Positions 52,596 to 60,680 of a stretch of 64,000 bases of DNA are shown here, in pieces (within the stretch, counting starts at the first letter, position 1; each line of letters opens with the position of its first letter). The stretch is from Limnohabitans sp. (lineage in GTDB: Bacteria; Bacteroidota; Bacteroidia; Flavobacteriales; Flavobacteriaceae). The notes under the pieces were generated by a model. It saw nothing but the letters and a program-made list of their open reading frames with translations. It was not told the origin of the DNA and ran no database searches. The stretch covers positions 49,938-113,937 of the forward strand of contig JASGCW010000004.1 in assembly GCA_030053945.1 (NCBI GenBank). The letters are read 5' to 3'. A program made the translations under genes and the position numbers.

Positions 52596-53105
52596 ATGAA
52601 ATCAATCTATTTATTATTTTCTATTCTAATATTAACATTTGCTAGCTGTACTATAGATGAGAAATATCAAAGTAATCAACCTAATTTAATCGGAAAGTCA
52701 AATTTTGATTCCAAAAATAACATTGACAAAAGTTGCTTGACTTATAGAAATAAGTTTAGAAATTCGTCAACAAAAATAGTACTTTATACCCAATCTAGGA
52801 GTTCTTATGTTTCAATTGAAATTGAGGGGTCTATTTTAAAAAGAACAGGTTCTAGCGTTGCATCTGCTTCAATCATTACAATCCCAAGTGATAAAATAAA
52901 TACACTTAATTTATTGTTTTCTAATTTAAGTTTAGCACAATTGCCTAACTATCTAGCTCCTTCAACAAATCATAGGTTTGATGGGGCTCCAAGTGAGATG
53001 CTTAGTATAGAACACAATGAGCAGATTTACATTTCACAAGCATATGATGCTGGAAATTCACCTTCTCAAATTAAAGATTTTATTGATTTCGTGAAGTCTT
53101 TGTAA
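52596..53105 (+). CDS. Lipoprotein, tandem paralogue 2
   Basis: A 169-residue paralogue of the 51211 gene. The lipobox is in MKSIYLLFSILILTFASC. It shares NSSTKIVLYTQSRSSYVS, LPNYLAPSTNHRFDGAPSE and the YDAGN..SQIK C-terminus. Identity is highest in the C-terminal half; the linker after the lipobox differs. No family recognised. Confidence 0.82.
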   Translation: MKSIYLLFSILILTFASCTIDEKYQSNQPNLIGKSNFDSKNNIDKSCLTYRNKFRNSSTKIVLYTQSRSSYVSIEIEGSILKRTGSSVASASIITIPSDKINTLNLLFSNLSLAQLPNYLAPSTNHRFDGAPSEMLSIEHNEQIYISQAYDAGNSPSQIKDFIDFVKSL

Positions 53106-53138
53106 GCTTTTAAGCTGCTTCAATCGAAGTTGTAAAAA

Positions 53139-53172
53139 AAAGAGACTCAAATTTTTTGAATCTCTTTTTTTG
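53139..53172 (+). terminator. Terminator of lipoprotein gene 2
   Basis: AGAGA.TCAAA pairs with TTTGA.TCTCT around a short T loop, followed by eight T. Confidence 0.8.
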
Positions 53173-53388
53173 TTATGACTATATTAGTTATTACTTAATT
53201 CGTTTGATAATAAATTCAAAATACATTCCCGAAGCTTCGGAACAAATAAATCAAATTATAATTTCAAAACCTTGGAGCAAAAACCACCAGATGATTTAAA
53301 ATGTTTGACTTTTTGAATCATTAAAATATTGTAATTTATTTAGCTTCGTTCAGTTCGGCTTCGCCTTGAGTGTGTTTTGTTTTTATAA

Positions 53389-54288
53389 TTAGCTGTTTTG
53401 AGTCTTTTCTCTAAAGACGCTTTCTAAATTTTTGCTTTTTAGTGAAAGTTGCAAAATCTTTAATTCATTGGTTTGAGCAAAATCAAAAACTTGCGTTCTT
53501 CTGTCTTCATTTGTATTAAAAGTTAGTGTCCAAGTAGAACCATTTAAAATAGATTTAGCCAAATCAGGTAATTCTTTCAGCTGTGTATCTAAAATTATTT
53601 TGTCAAATTCTACTTCAATAACTTGCTCAGTTATCTCAGTGACTAGATTGTCAATGTTGTTGTCTGTAACTATTTTCCCTTTATTAATAATAATTACTCT
53701 ATCGCAAATCGCTTCTACTTCTTGCATAATATGCGTAGAAAGAAAAACAGTTTTGTCTTTACCTATGTTTTTTATCAAGTCACGAATTTCAACCAACTGG
53801 TTAGGGTCTAAACCTGTAGTAGGTTCGTCAAGTATTAATACTTCTGGGTTGTGTAATAAGGCGGTAGCTAATCCTACACGTTGACGGTATCCTTTAGATA
53901 ATTGTCCAATTTTTTTGTGTGCTTCGGGAGTAAGTCCTGTCAAAGTTATTACTTCGTCTATTCTGTCTTTAGAAACTTTATAAACGTCTGCATTGAAAGT
54001 TAAGTATTCTCTTACATATAAATCCAGATATAAAGGATTGTGTTCTGGTAAATAGCCCACAGATTTTTGTACTTCGATAGTGTCATTTTTTACATCGTAT
54101 CCATTTACTTTAGCAGAACCTTCATTAGCACTGATAAAAGTGGTTAGGATTTTCATTAGAGTAGATTTTCCTGCACCATTTGGGCCTAGAAATCCTACTA
54201 TTTCTCCTTTTTTTATTGTAAAAGAAATAGAATCTAATGCTTTCTGTGAACCATAACTCTTGCTAATGTTTTTAATTTCGATAGACAT
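53389..54288 (-). CDS. gldA: Gliding motility ABC transporter ATP-binding protein
   Basis: A 299-residue ABC ATPase. Walker A is GPNGAGKSTLMKI (about residue 35), followed by the Q-loop region VGYLPEHNPLYLD, signature LSKGYRQRVGLA, Walker B EVLILDEPTTGLD and the switch His in FLSTHIMQEVEAI. The YLPEHNPLY sequence and length match GldA of flavobacteria, which works with GldF and GldG in gliding. GldFG are not in the window. It ends near a CTTCG-type repeat. Confidence 0.9.
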   Translation of the reverse strand: MSIEIKNISKSYGSQKALDSISFTIKKGEIVGFLGPNGAGKSTLMKILTTFISANEGSAKVNGYDVKNDTIEVQKSVGYLPEHNPLYLDLYVREYLTFNADVYKVSKDRIDEVITLTGLTPEAHKKIGQLSKGYRQRVGLATALLHNPEVLILDEPTTGLDPNQLVEIRDLIKNIGKDKTVFLSTHIMQEVEAICDRVIIINKGKIVTDNNIDNLVTEITEQVIEVEFDKIILDTQLKELPDLAKSILNGSTWTLTFNTNEDRRTQVFDFAQTNELKILQLSLKSKNLESVFREKTQNS

Positions 54289-54307
54289 AATTGTTGAAAA
54301 TTTGTAA

Positions 54308-54335
54308 CAAAAGTAATAAATTAGGTGAAAAACAA
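54308..54335 (-). promoter_or_regulatory. Promoter of gldA
   Basis: Minus strand TACTTTTG (54315-54308) with a TTG (54335-54333) 17 nt upstream. It lies about 20 nt before the gldA start. Confidence 0.65.
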
Positions 54336-54344
54336 TTAACTAGT

Positions 54345-54375
54345 TTGGTAGATAAATCTTTTTTATATAATTTAG
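54345..54375 (+). promoter_or_regulatory. Promoter of the aromatic leader unit
   Basis: TTG (54345-54347), 20-nt spacer, TAATTTAG (54368-54375; one mismatch to TAnnTTTG). It lies about 20 nt before the leader ATG. Confidence 0.5.
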
Positions 54376-54393
54376 CCATAACAAAATAAAAGA

Positions 54394-54477
54394 ATGAAAA
54401 GATTCGCAACATATTTTAACAACTGTTTTTATTACTTCTTCTGGAGAGAGGTCGGGGTTGTTATGATATGTGCATAA
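54394..54477 (+). CDS. Phe/Tyr/Trp-rich leader peptide
   Basis: A 27-codon ORF with the block CFYYFFWREVGVV: aromatic codons at 4, 7, 8, 12-17. TCGGGGTT (54452-54459) in the following codons can pair with AATCCCGA of the terminator. GAGGTCG recurs as in cysteine leader 2 and methionine leader 2. It precedes pheA, so it probably senses aromatic, mainly Phe or Tyr, tRNA charging. Confidence 0.9.
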   Translation: MKRFATYFNNCFYYFFWREVGVVMICA

Positions 54478-54503
54478 AATATATATGTAATAGAATAAAA
54501 AAC

Positions 54504-54537
54504 AATCCCGATGAACTACATCGGGATTTTTTTTTAT
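54504..54537 (+). terminator. Attenuator terminator, aromatic unit
   Basis: AATCCCGATG/CATCGGGATT is a perfect 10-bp stem with an AACTA loop and a long T run. TCGGGGTT at 54452-54459 is the competing strand (8 pairs, one G-U). Confidence 0.9.
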
Positions 54538-54565
54538 TCTGAATTTAAGAGGTAATAGTAAGATT

Positions 54566-55438
54566 ATGAAAACAAAAGTAGCTATTCAAGGAATTTTAGG
54601 CTCGTTTCATCAGCAAGTAGCTAACGAGTATTTTGGAAAAGATGTTGAAATTGTAGAATGTAAAACATTTAAAGAAGTTGCTAAGCAGCTAAAGAAAGAG
54701 AATGCTGATTTTGGAATCATGGCAATAGAAAATTCTATAGCTGGAGCATTGATACCTAATTATGCTTTAATTGATGATTATTCATTTAATGTTTTAGGTG
54801 AGCATTTTTTGAAAATAAGCTTGAACTTAATGGCGCTTCCAGGACAGAAAATAGAAGATATTAAAGAGGTACATTCTCATCCTATTGCATTGCTTCAATG
54901 TGCTAAGTTTTTAGAAAAGCATAAACATATTAAAATTATTGAAAGTTCTGATACGGCTATTACAGCTAAAAGGATTAAAGAAGAAAATTTGAAAGGAATT
55001 TCTGCTTTAGCAGGACCAACTGCAGCACAAATTTTTAGTTTGGAAATCCTAGCGCCTGAAGTGCAATCTGTAGAGAGTAGTATCACACGATTTATGATTC
55101 TAGAAAAAAATAAAATTAATAATAACAGAGGGAGTATTAATAAGGCATCTGTAAAATTTGAATTGGACGATACACCTGGAAGCTTAGCAACCGTACTCAA
55201 TGTAATGAATAATTGTGGGTTGAATTTAACTAAAATTCAATCAATGCCTATAGTGGAAAAACCTTTTCAATATTCCTTTTTTGTGGATGTAGTGTTTGAA
55301 GAATATAATTATTTTGAAAAAGCTAAAAGTATTTTGGAAATAATGACAACACACTTTAAAGTATTAGGAGAATATAATTTGGCAAAATTGCCTTTGAGTA
55401 AAAAAATAAATAAAGAAGAAATTGTTTTAAATGAATAA
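54566..55438 (+). CDS. pheA: Prephenate dehydratase
   Basis: A 290-residue enzyme converting prephenate to phenylpyruvate. The catalytic domain has IMAIENSIAGALIPNY and SSITRFMIL (the TRF motif). The C-terminal ACT domain (about residues 195-270) has DDTPGSLATVLNVMNNCGLN and QYSFFVDV, and would bind Phe for feedback control. It is the first gene after the aromatic attenuator. It overlaps the next gene by 8 nt. Confidence 0.96.
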   Translation: MKTKVAIQGILGSFHQQVANEYFGKDVEIVECKTFKEVAKQLKKENADFGIMAIENSIAGALIPNYALIDDYSFNVLGEHFLKISLNLMALPGQKIEDIKEVHSHPIALLQCAKFLEKHKHIKIIESSDTAITAKRIKEENLKGISALAGPTAAQIFSLEILAPEVQSVESSITRFMILEKNKINNNRGSINKASVKFELDDTPGSLATVLNVMNNCGLNLTKIQSMPIVEKPFQYSFFVDVVFEEYNYFEKAKSILEIMTTHFKVLGEYNLAKLPLSKKINKEEIVLNE

Positions 55439-56522
55439 AATGGAAATCAAAAAAGAGAACAGAAAATGGATGGATGATTTAAAACTTAATCATCCTTTAG
55501 TAATAGCAGGGCCTTGTAGCGCCGAAACGGAAGAGCAAGTTATGGCAGTAGCTAACGAATTAAAAAATTCTGATGTGTCAATTTTTCGTGCAGGTATATG
55601 GAAACCGCGTACACGCCCAGGTGGATTTGAAGGAGTTGGCGCAATTGGTCTGCCATGGTTGCAACGTGTAAAAAAAGAAACAGGATTGCTAGTTGCTACT
55701 GAAGTTGCTACTGCAGAACATGTTAAGTTGGCACTTGAATATGATGTTGATGTCTTGTGGATAGGAGCTAGGACAACCGTAAATCCCTTTGCGGTTCAAG
55801 AGATAGCAGATGTTCTTAAAGACACAGATAAAATAGTTTTAATTAAAAACCCTGTGAATCCAGATTTGTCATTGTGGTTAGGAGGTTTAGAGAGATTGTA
55901 TAATGCTGGAATAAAAAAATTAGGAGTTATTCATAGAGGATTTTCAACCTATGAGAAATCTAAATACCGTAATAATCCTGAATGGCAAATTGTAATCGAT
56001 TTACAAAGTAAGTATCCTGATTTAGCATTAATTTGTGATCCGTCACACATTACAGGGAAACGTGATATGATTCAGGAGGTATCCCAACAAGCTTTAGATT
56101 TAAATTATGACGGTTTGATGATAGAAACACATTGTACACCTGATAATGCATGGAGTGATGCTCCGCAGCAAGTTACACCAGATACTTTAAAACAAATGTT
56201 TGTCGATTTACGAGTAAGAAAAGAAACCGAGTCAGCAGATGATTATAGTTCCAGACTTTCTAAATTTCGAGCCCAAATTGATGAATACGATGGCAAAATT
56301 TTGGAAATTTTAGGGAACAGAATGAAAGTTGCTGATCAGATAGGATTGCTTAAAAAGGAGAAAAATGTTGCCATACTTCAAAATAATCGTTGGAATGAAA
56401 TCTTAGGTAGAATGATTCTAGAAGGGGAGTCAAAAGGATTGAGTGAAGAGTTTGTGTTGAAAATGTTCAAAGCTATTCACCAAGAGAGTATTAATCATCA
56501 AGAAAAAGTTTATAAACAATAA
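55431..56522 (+). CDS. Bifunctional DAHP synthase/chorismate mutase
   Basis: A 363-residue enzyme covering the first and a late step of the aromatic pathway. The DAHP synthase domain (about residues 1-265) is of the KDOPS-like type: VIAGPCSAETEEQ, FRAGIWKPRTRPGGFEGVG, CDPSHITGKRD, IETHCTPDNAWSDAPQQ. The C-terminal AroQ chorismate mutase (about 270-363) has LSKFRAQIDEYDGKILEIL and NRMKVADQIGLLKK. This fusion is typical of Bacteroidota. The start at 55431 overlaps pheA by 8 nt; an ATG at 55440 is an alternative. Control should follow the same attenuator. Confidence 0.95.
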   Translation: MNKMEIKKENRKWMDDLKLNHPLVIAGPCSAETEEQVMAVANELKNSDVSIFRAGIWKPRTRPGGFEGVGAIGLPWLQRVKKETGLLVATEVATAEHVKLALEYDVDVLWIGARTTVNPFAVQEIADVLKDTDKIVLIKNPVNPDLSLWLGGLERLYNAGIKKLGVIHRGFSTYEKSKYRNNPEWQIVIDLQSKYPDLALICDPSHITGKRDMIQEVSQQALDLNYDGLMIETHCTPDNAWSDAPQQVTPDTLKQMFVDLRVRKETESADDYSSRLSKFRAQIDEYDGKILEILGNRMKVADQIGLLKKEKNVAILQNNRWNEILGRMILEGESKGLSEEFVLKMFKAIHQESINHQEKVYKQ

Positions 56523-56572
56523 TTGTTTTGAAAAAATTCATATATTCGGAATAAAATTAAAAATATCTGAAT

Positions 56573-57097
56573 ATGAAAAAAATTTTGTTTTTAGGATTGT
56601 TACTTTGTAATATACTTACTTATGCTCAAACTGATAAGATTTTCAAGCATAATGGAGAAGAAATTAATGGTAAAGTATTGAAAGTTGAAGAGTATTCTAT
56701 CGTTTTTAAGTATGATGGAGAAGATACGGAAAATACATTAAGTAAATATGCCGTTGAAAAGGTAATTTACAAAAGTGGACGCGTTGAACAAATGACGGAG
56801 AAGATTATTGTTAATGGTGAAGCAGATTGGGAAAAGGTTGTGATTTTGGAGGATAAATCATACATAGCAGGATTGAAAAAGGGGGATGAGATTAGAGGGA
56901 AAACAGGTTTTATAAGTTTTCATACTGGTAATACTGCGGATACAAAAGCTCAAAAGAAATTAAAAATTGAAGCTGCAAAAGGAGGATTTCCTTTTATTCT
57001 TCTGACAGAAAGTAAAGATATTAATCAATCGGGTGCAAGTGGACCTTCTTTTGGAGCTGTACAAAGTATAAAAAAAGGAGTAACTTATAAATACTAA
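56573..57097 (+). CDS. Small secreted protein of unknown function
   Basis: A 174-residue protein with a signal peptide (MKKILFLGLLLCNILTYAQ). The first part (KHNGEEINGKVLKVEEYSIV, KYAVEKVIYKSGRVEQM) resembles a short beta domain often seen in Bacteroidota secreted proteins. The rest is basic and Gly-rich, with no motif that I can name. It lies between the aromatic genes and rsgA and has its own terminator. Confidence 0.72.
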   Translation: MKKILFLGLLLCNILTYAQTDKIFKHNGEEINGKVLKVEEYSIVFKYDGEDTENTLSKYAVEKVIYKSGRVEQMTEKIIVNGEADWEKVVILEDKSYIAGLKKGDEIRGKTGFISFHTGNTADTKAQKKLKIEAAKGGFPFILLTESKDINQSGASGPSFGAVQSIKKGVTYKY

Positions 57098-57118
57098 TAA
57101 AGTATTAATTATAGTATA

Positions 57119-57141
57119 ATAAGGGGCTTTAAGTCCCTTAT
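57119..57141 (+). terminator. Terminator before rsgA
   Basis: ATAAGGGGC/GTCCCTTAT stem (one G-T pair) followed by a T-rich run. Confidence 0.8.
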
Positions 57142-57149
57142 TTATTTTT

Positions 57150-57157
57150 TATATTTG
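57150..57157 (+). promoter_or_regulatory. -7 box directly before rsgA
   Basis: TATATTTG matches TAnnTTTG. The rsgA ATG (57162) starts 5 nt later, about where transcription should begin, so the mRNA would be leaderless or nearly so. Confidence 0.55.
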
Positions 57158-57161
57158 CCTA

Positions 57162-58130
57162 ATGACAGGAATAGTATATAAATCTACCGGAAGTTGGTAC
57201 ACAGTAAAGACTAATGATAATCAGTTTTTAGAATGTCGTATAAAAGGAAAATTTCGCATAAAAGGAATAAAAAGTACTAATCCTGTTGCCGTTGGAGATG
57301 TTGTAGATTACGATTTAGATACAACAGCTGATGTAACAATAGGTGTAATTACAAATATTCACGATAGGAAGAATTATATTGTTCGTAAATCAGTTAATCT
57401 TTCAAAACAAACACATATAATCGCATCTAATATAGATGTGGTGTTTTTATTAGTAACTATAAATAATCCTGTTACAACAACAAGTTTTATAGATAGATTT
57501 TTAGTTACAGCAGAAGCTTATGGTATAGAAGCTGTTTTGGTTTTTAATAAAATTGATACCTATGATGAAACGACTTTAGATGAGCAGCTTTACTTGCAAT
57601 ACATTTATTCAACTATAGGTTATCAATGTTTGCGAGTTTCGGCAAAAGAAGAAAAAGGCTTAGAGGATTTAAAGCATTTAATGAAAGACCGCGTTTCAAT
57701 GTTTTCTGGGCATTCAGGTGTTGGAAAATCAACTTTGGTAAATGCTTTGGAACCTTCTTTAAACTTAAAGACTAAAGAAATATCCGATTCACATTCTCAA
57801 GGACAACATACTACCACTTTTGCAGAAATGTTTGATTTGAGTTTTGGAGCTAAAATCATTGATACTCCTGGAATTCGTGGTTTTGGTGTGGTAGATATGG
57901 AAAAACAGGAGATAGGAGGTTATTTTCCTGAATTTTTTGCCTTAAAAGATCAATGCAAATTCAATAACTGTCTGCACAAAGAAGAGCCTAATTGTGCAGT
58001 CAAAGAAGCTTTGGATGCAGATGAGATTTCTTGGAGTCGATATAATAGTTATTTACAATTACTTGAAGGAGATGAAGAAACTTATAGAAATGATATTTAT
58101 AAAGATGGTAGAAATCAAGAGTTAGAATAA
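57162..58130 (+). CDS. rsgA: Ribosome small-subunit biogenesis GTPase RsgA
   Basis: A 322-residue circularly permuted GTPase that checks 30S maturation. An N-terminal OB fold (about residues 1-70) precedes G4 (VFNKIDTYDE), G5 (VSAKE), G1 (GHSGVGKSTLVNAL) and G3 (DTPGIRGFGV). The C-terminal zinc finger has CKFNNCLHKEEPNCAVKEA. It appears to start a tightly spaced operon running through dtd. Confidence 0.97.
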   Translation: MTGIVYKSTGSWYTVKTNDNQFLECRIKGKFRIKGIKSTNPVAVGDVVDYDLDTTADVTIGVITNIHDRKNYIVRKSVNLSKQTHIIASNIDVVFLLVTINNPVTTTSFIDRFLVTAEAYGIEAVLVFNKIDTYDETTLDEQLYLQYIYSTIGYQCLRVSAKEEKGLEDLKHLMKDRVSMFSGHSGVGKSTLVNALEPSLNLKTKEISDSHSQGQHTTTFAEMFDLSFGAKIIDTPGIRGFGVVDMEKQEIGGYFPEFFALKDQCKFNNCLHKEEPNCAVKEALDADEISWSRYNSYLQLLEGDEETYRNDIYKDGRNQELE

Positions 58131-58148
58131 ATTAAAAAAACAAAAGAG

Positions 58149-59549
58149 ATGATCACATATCTAAAAATTAATGGATTTAAGTCTTTCTATAATTTTGAAA
58201 TGGAGTTTACTCCATTTACAGTTATAGCAGGAGCTAATGCTTCTGGTAAAAGTAATTTATTTGATGCTTTAACATTGTTATCTAGGTTAGCTGAAACTGA
58301 TAATCTAAAAAGAGCATTTAGCGAACAAAGAGGTGAGTTTATAGAATTGTTTACTCAATATGGTGATGATAATTATGCGTCTGAAATGGAGTTTGTTGTA
58401 GAAATGTTAGTGAATAAAAATATAAAAGACGCGTGGGGAAATGACTCGAAGTTAAAATATACTAGATTAAGATATGAACTATCTATTAAAAGGATTACTA
58501 ACTCTTCTGGAATTCAGGATTTAGTTGTTTCAAAAGAAAATCTTTTAAAGTTAAATCATCAAGAAGATATGTGGGTGTCAAGTATTATTCCCAAAAAATC
58601 TTTGGAATTTTGGAGGCCAAAAGTTGGAACAGGTAAAAGAGGAATTCCATATATTGAGACTGTTAATGAAAATAGTTTAGACACAATTCAAGTTCCACAA
58701 GATGGAACAACAGGAAATAAAAGAAGATTTCCTTTGAGTAATGCGACAAGAACCGTTTTAAGTAGTTTTGATACAATAGATTTTCCTCATGTTTTAGCCG
58801 CAAAAGAAGAAATGAAAAGTTGGAAGTTTTTGCAATTAAATCCGGAAGATTTAAGACAAGCTACTAGTAAAAACAACGGGGAAGATACCATTTCTGTTAG
58901 CGGGAAGAACTTAGCTGCTGCATTGTTTAGAATTAAACAGAATGATAAATATTCATTAAAAGAAATATCGAGAAAGCTTAATAGTTTTTTGCCAAACTTT
59001 ACAGAGGTTGATGTAGTTGATGATAATGAAAACAAGCAATATTTAATTAAACTTAAAGATGTTGATAAAAAAGAATTTTCATCAAGGGTTTTGTCAGAAG
59101 GGACTTTAAGGATTTTAGCTTTATGTATTTTAGAGTTTGATGAAAAACACACAGGTTTGTTATGTTTTGAAGAACCAGAAAATGGAATTCACCCATTTAG
59201 AATTAAAGCGATGACTGAACTTCTAAAAGATTTAAGTGTTGATTTTAATGAAATTGACATTCCATTGCGTCAAGTTATTGTAAATACACATTCAACTGTT
59301 TTGGTTGGTAATATGGATTCTTGGAAGAACGATAAAAATGTAAGTATTTGGTATGCTCAAATGAGGACATCAATTACAGATATTAATGATAATAGATTGA
59401 AGATAAATTCTACTAAAATAACTCCAGTAATAAAAGATAATTCGCTTTTGCAATTAAGTTTGATTTTTTCTGAGCAGGACAGAAAATTAACCTTAGCAAT
59501 AGTTAATGATTATTTGCAAACGGCTCAATTTGAAGAGAAAAATATTTAA
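58149..59549 (+). CDS. AAA/ABC-type ATPase of possible defence cassette
   Basis: A 466-residue SMC/ABC-like ATPase (AAA_21 type, OLD-related). Walker A is AGANASGKSNLFDALTLL (residues 28-46), the signature-like motif is SRVLSEGTLRILALCIL, Walker B is LLCFEEPENGIHPFRI and the switch His is VNTHSTVLVGN. There is no nuclease domain in this protein. It is spaced 3 nt from a TOPRIM-like gene, a two-gene layout known from several abortive-infection and anti-phage systems (AbiL- or RloAB-like). Function here is inferred. It sits between two housekeeping genes, rsgA and dtd. Confidence 0.8.
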   Translation: MITYLKINGFKSFYNFEMEFTPFTVIAGANASGKSNLFDALTLLSRLAETDNLKRAFSEQRGEFIELFTQYGDDNYASEMEFVVEMLVNKNIKDAWGNDSKLKYTRLRYELSIKRITNSSGIQDLVVSKENLLKLNHQEDMWVSSIIPKKSLEFWRPKVGTGKRGIPYIETVNENSLDTIQVPQDGTTGNKRRFPLSNATRTVLSSFDTIDFPHVLAAKEEMKSWKFLQLNPEDLRQATSKNNGEDTISVSGKNLAAALFRIKQNDKYSLKEISRKLNSFLPNFTEVDVVDDNENKQYLIKLKDVDKKEFSSRVLSEGTLRILALCILEFDEKHTGLLCFEEPENGIHPFRIKAMTELLKDLSVDFNEIDIPLRQVIVNTHSTVLVGNMDSWKNDKNVSIWYAQMRTSITDINDNRLKINSTKITPVIKDNSLLQLSLIFSEQDRKLTLAIVNDYLQTAQFEEKNI

Positions 59550-59552
59550 TAT

Positions 59553-60227
59553 ATGAGTAATTTTATTCTTGCAGGATTGTTTACAGAAGGAACTACTGAT
59601 GTTAGATTTTTGTCAAGTGTTGTTGAGAGAACCCTTCAAGATGTGGCTTTTGATTGCACAGGAGATATTGAAACAAAAGTTGAAATCATTAATATTGAGA
59701 AAACAAGATTGAATTTTAATGAACAAATATTAGAAGCTTCTAAAGTTGCTTTTGATAAATTTGGGATTTTATTTTTGTTTGTTCATACAGATGCAGATTC
59801 AGTAAACGATAATTTAGCTTTTCAATCAAAAATAATACCAGCTCAAGAGTTACTTAAACAAAAAGATGATGGTTTTTGTAAACATATAATAGCTGTTGTT
59901 CCTATACAAATGACTGAATCTTGGATGATAGCTGATAAAGAACTTTTAAAAAATGAAATAGGTATCGATAAATCTGATGTCGATTTAGGGATTCATTTAA
60001 ATCCTGAATTAATAAACGATCCTAAAACTGCTATCGAGGAAATTATCAGGATATCAAAAGCAGATGTAACTAAAAGGAAAAGAAGTAAAGGGTTGGTTAT
60101 TTCTGATTTGTATCAGATTATTGGTCAGAAGACTGAACTTTCTGAATTAGAAAAGTTATCATCTTATCAAAAGTTTAAAAATTCTTTAATTGATAAATTA
60201 AGGGAATTGAATTATTATCATAAATAA
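59553..60227 (+). CDS. TOPRIM-like partner (DUF4276 or RloB-like)
   Basis: A 224-residue protein. An early Glu in LFTEGTTDVRFLSSVVER and the Asp pair in LFLFVHTDADSVND are spaced as in TOPRIM nucleases of the OLD, DUF4276 and RloB groups. VPIQMTESWMIADKELLK resembles a conserved region of DUF4276. Basic residues are frequent towards the C-terminus (TKRKRSKG). It directly follows the ATPase and precedes dtd with no gap. A nuclease or effector role is a reasonable guess only. Confidence 0.6.
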   Translation: MSNFILAGLFTEGTTDVRFLSSVVERTLQDVAFDCTGDIETKVEIINIEKTRLNFNEQILEASKVAFDKFGILFLFVHTDADSVNDNLAFQSKIIPAQELLKQKDDGFCKHIIAVVPIQMTESWMIADKELLKNEIGIDKSDVDLGIHLNPELINDPKTAIEEIIRISKADVTKRKRSKGLVISDLYQIIGQKTELSELEKLSSYQKFKNSLIDKLRELNYYHK

Positions 60228-60680
60228 ATGAAAGCAGTTATACAGCGTGTTGCACAAGCATCCGTAACTATAGAAAACGAAATTGTAGCAAATATTAACC
60301 AAGGACTTTTACTTTTAGTCGGTATTGAAAATTTAGATACCCAAGAAGATATTAATTGGTTAACATCTAAAATTGTAAACCTTCGTATTTTTGCTGACGA
60401 AAATGATATAATGAATTTTTCTGTTAAAGATATTGAAGGCGATATAATAATTGTGAGTCAATTTACGTTATATGCGCAAACGAAAAAAGGAAATCGACCT
60501 AGTTATATCAAAGCTTCAAAGCCAGATATTGCCATTCCACTTTACGAAAGTTTTATAAAACAAATGGAAATTGAGCTGGGGAAAAAAGTACAAACGGGAC
60601 AGTTTGGAGCCGATATGAAAGTTGCCCTAATAAATGATGGTCCAGTAACCATAATAATAGATACAAAAAATAAAGAATAG
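60228..60680 (+). CDS. dtd: D-aminoacyl-tRNA deacylase
   Basis: A 150-residue enzyme that removes D-amino acids from tRNA. SQFTLYAQTKKGNRPSY carries the active-site Thr region, and NDGPVTIIID is the C-terminal cis GP motif. Length is standard. It begins right after the stop of the TOPRIM-like gene and overlaps the next gene by 1 nt (TAGTG). Confidence 0.97.
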   Translation: MKAVIQRVAQASVTIENEIVANINQGLLLLVGIENLDTQEDINWLTSKIVNLRIFADENDIMNFSVKDIEGDIIIVSQFTLYAQTKKGNRPSYIKASKPDIAIPLYESFIKQMEIELGKKVQTGQFGADMKVALINDGPVTIIIDTKNKE

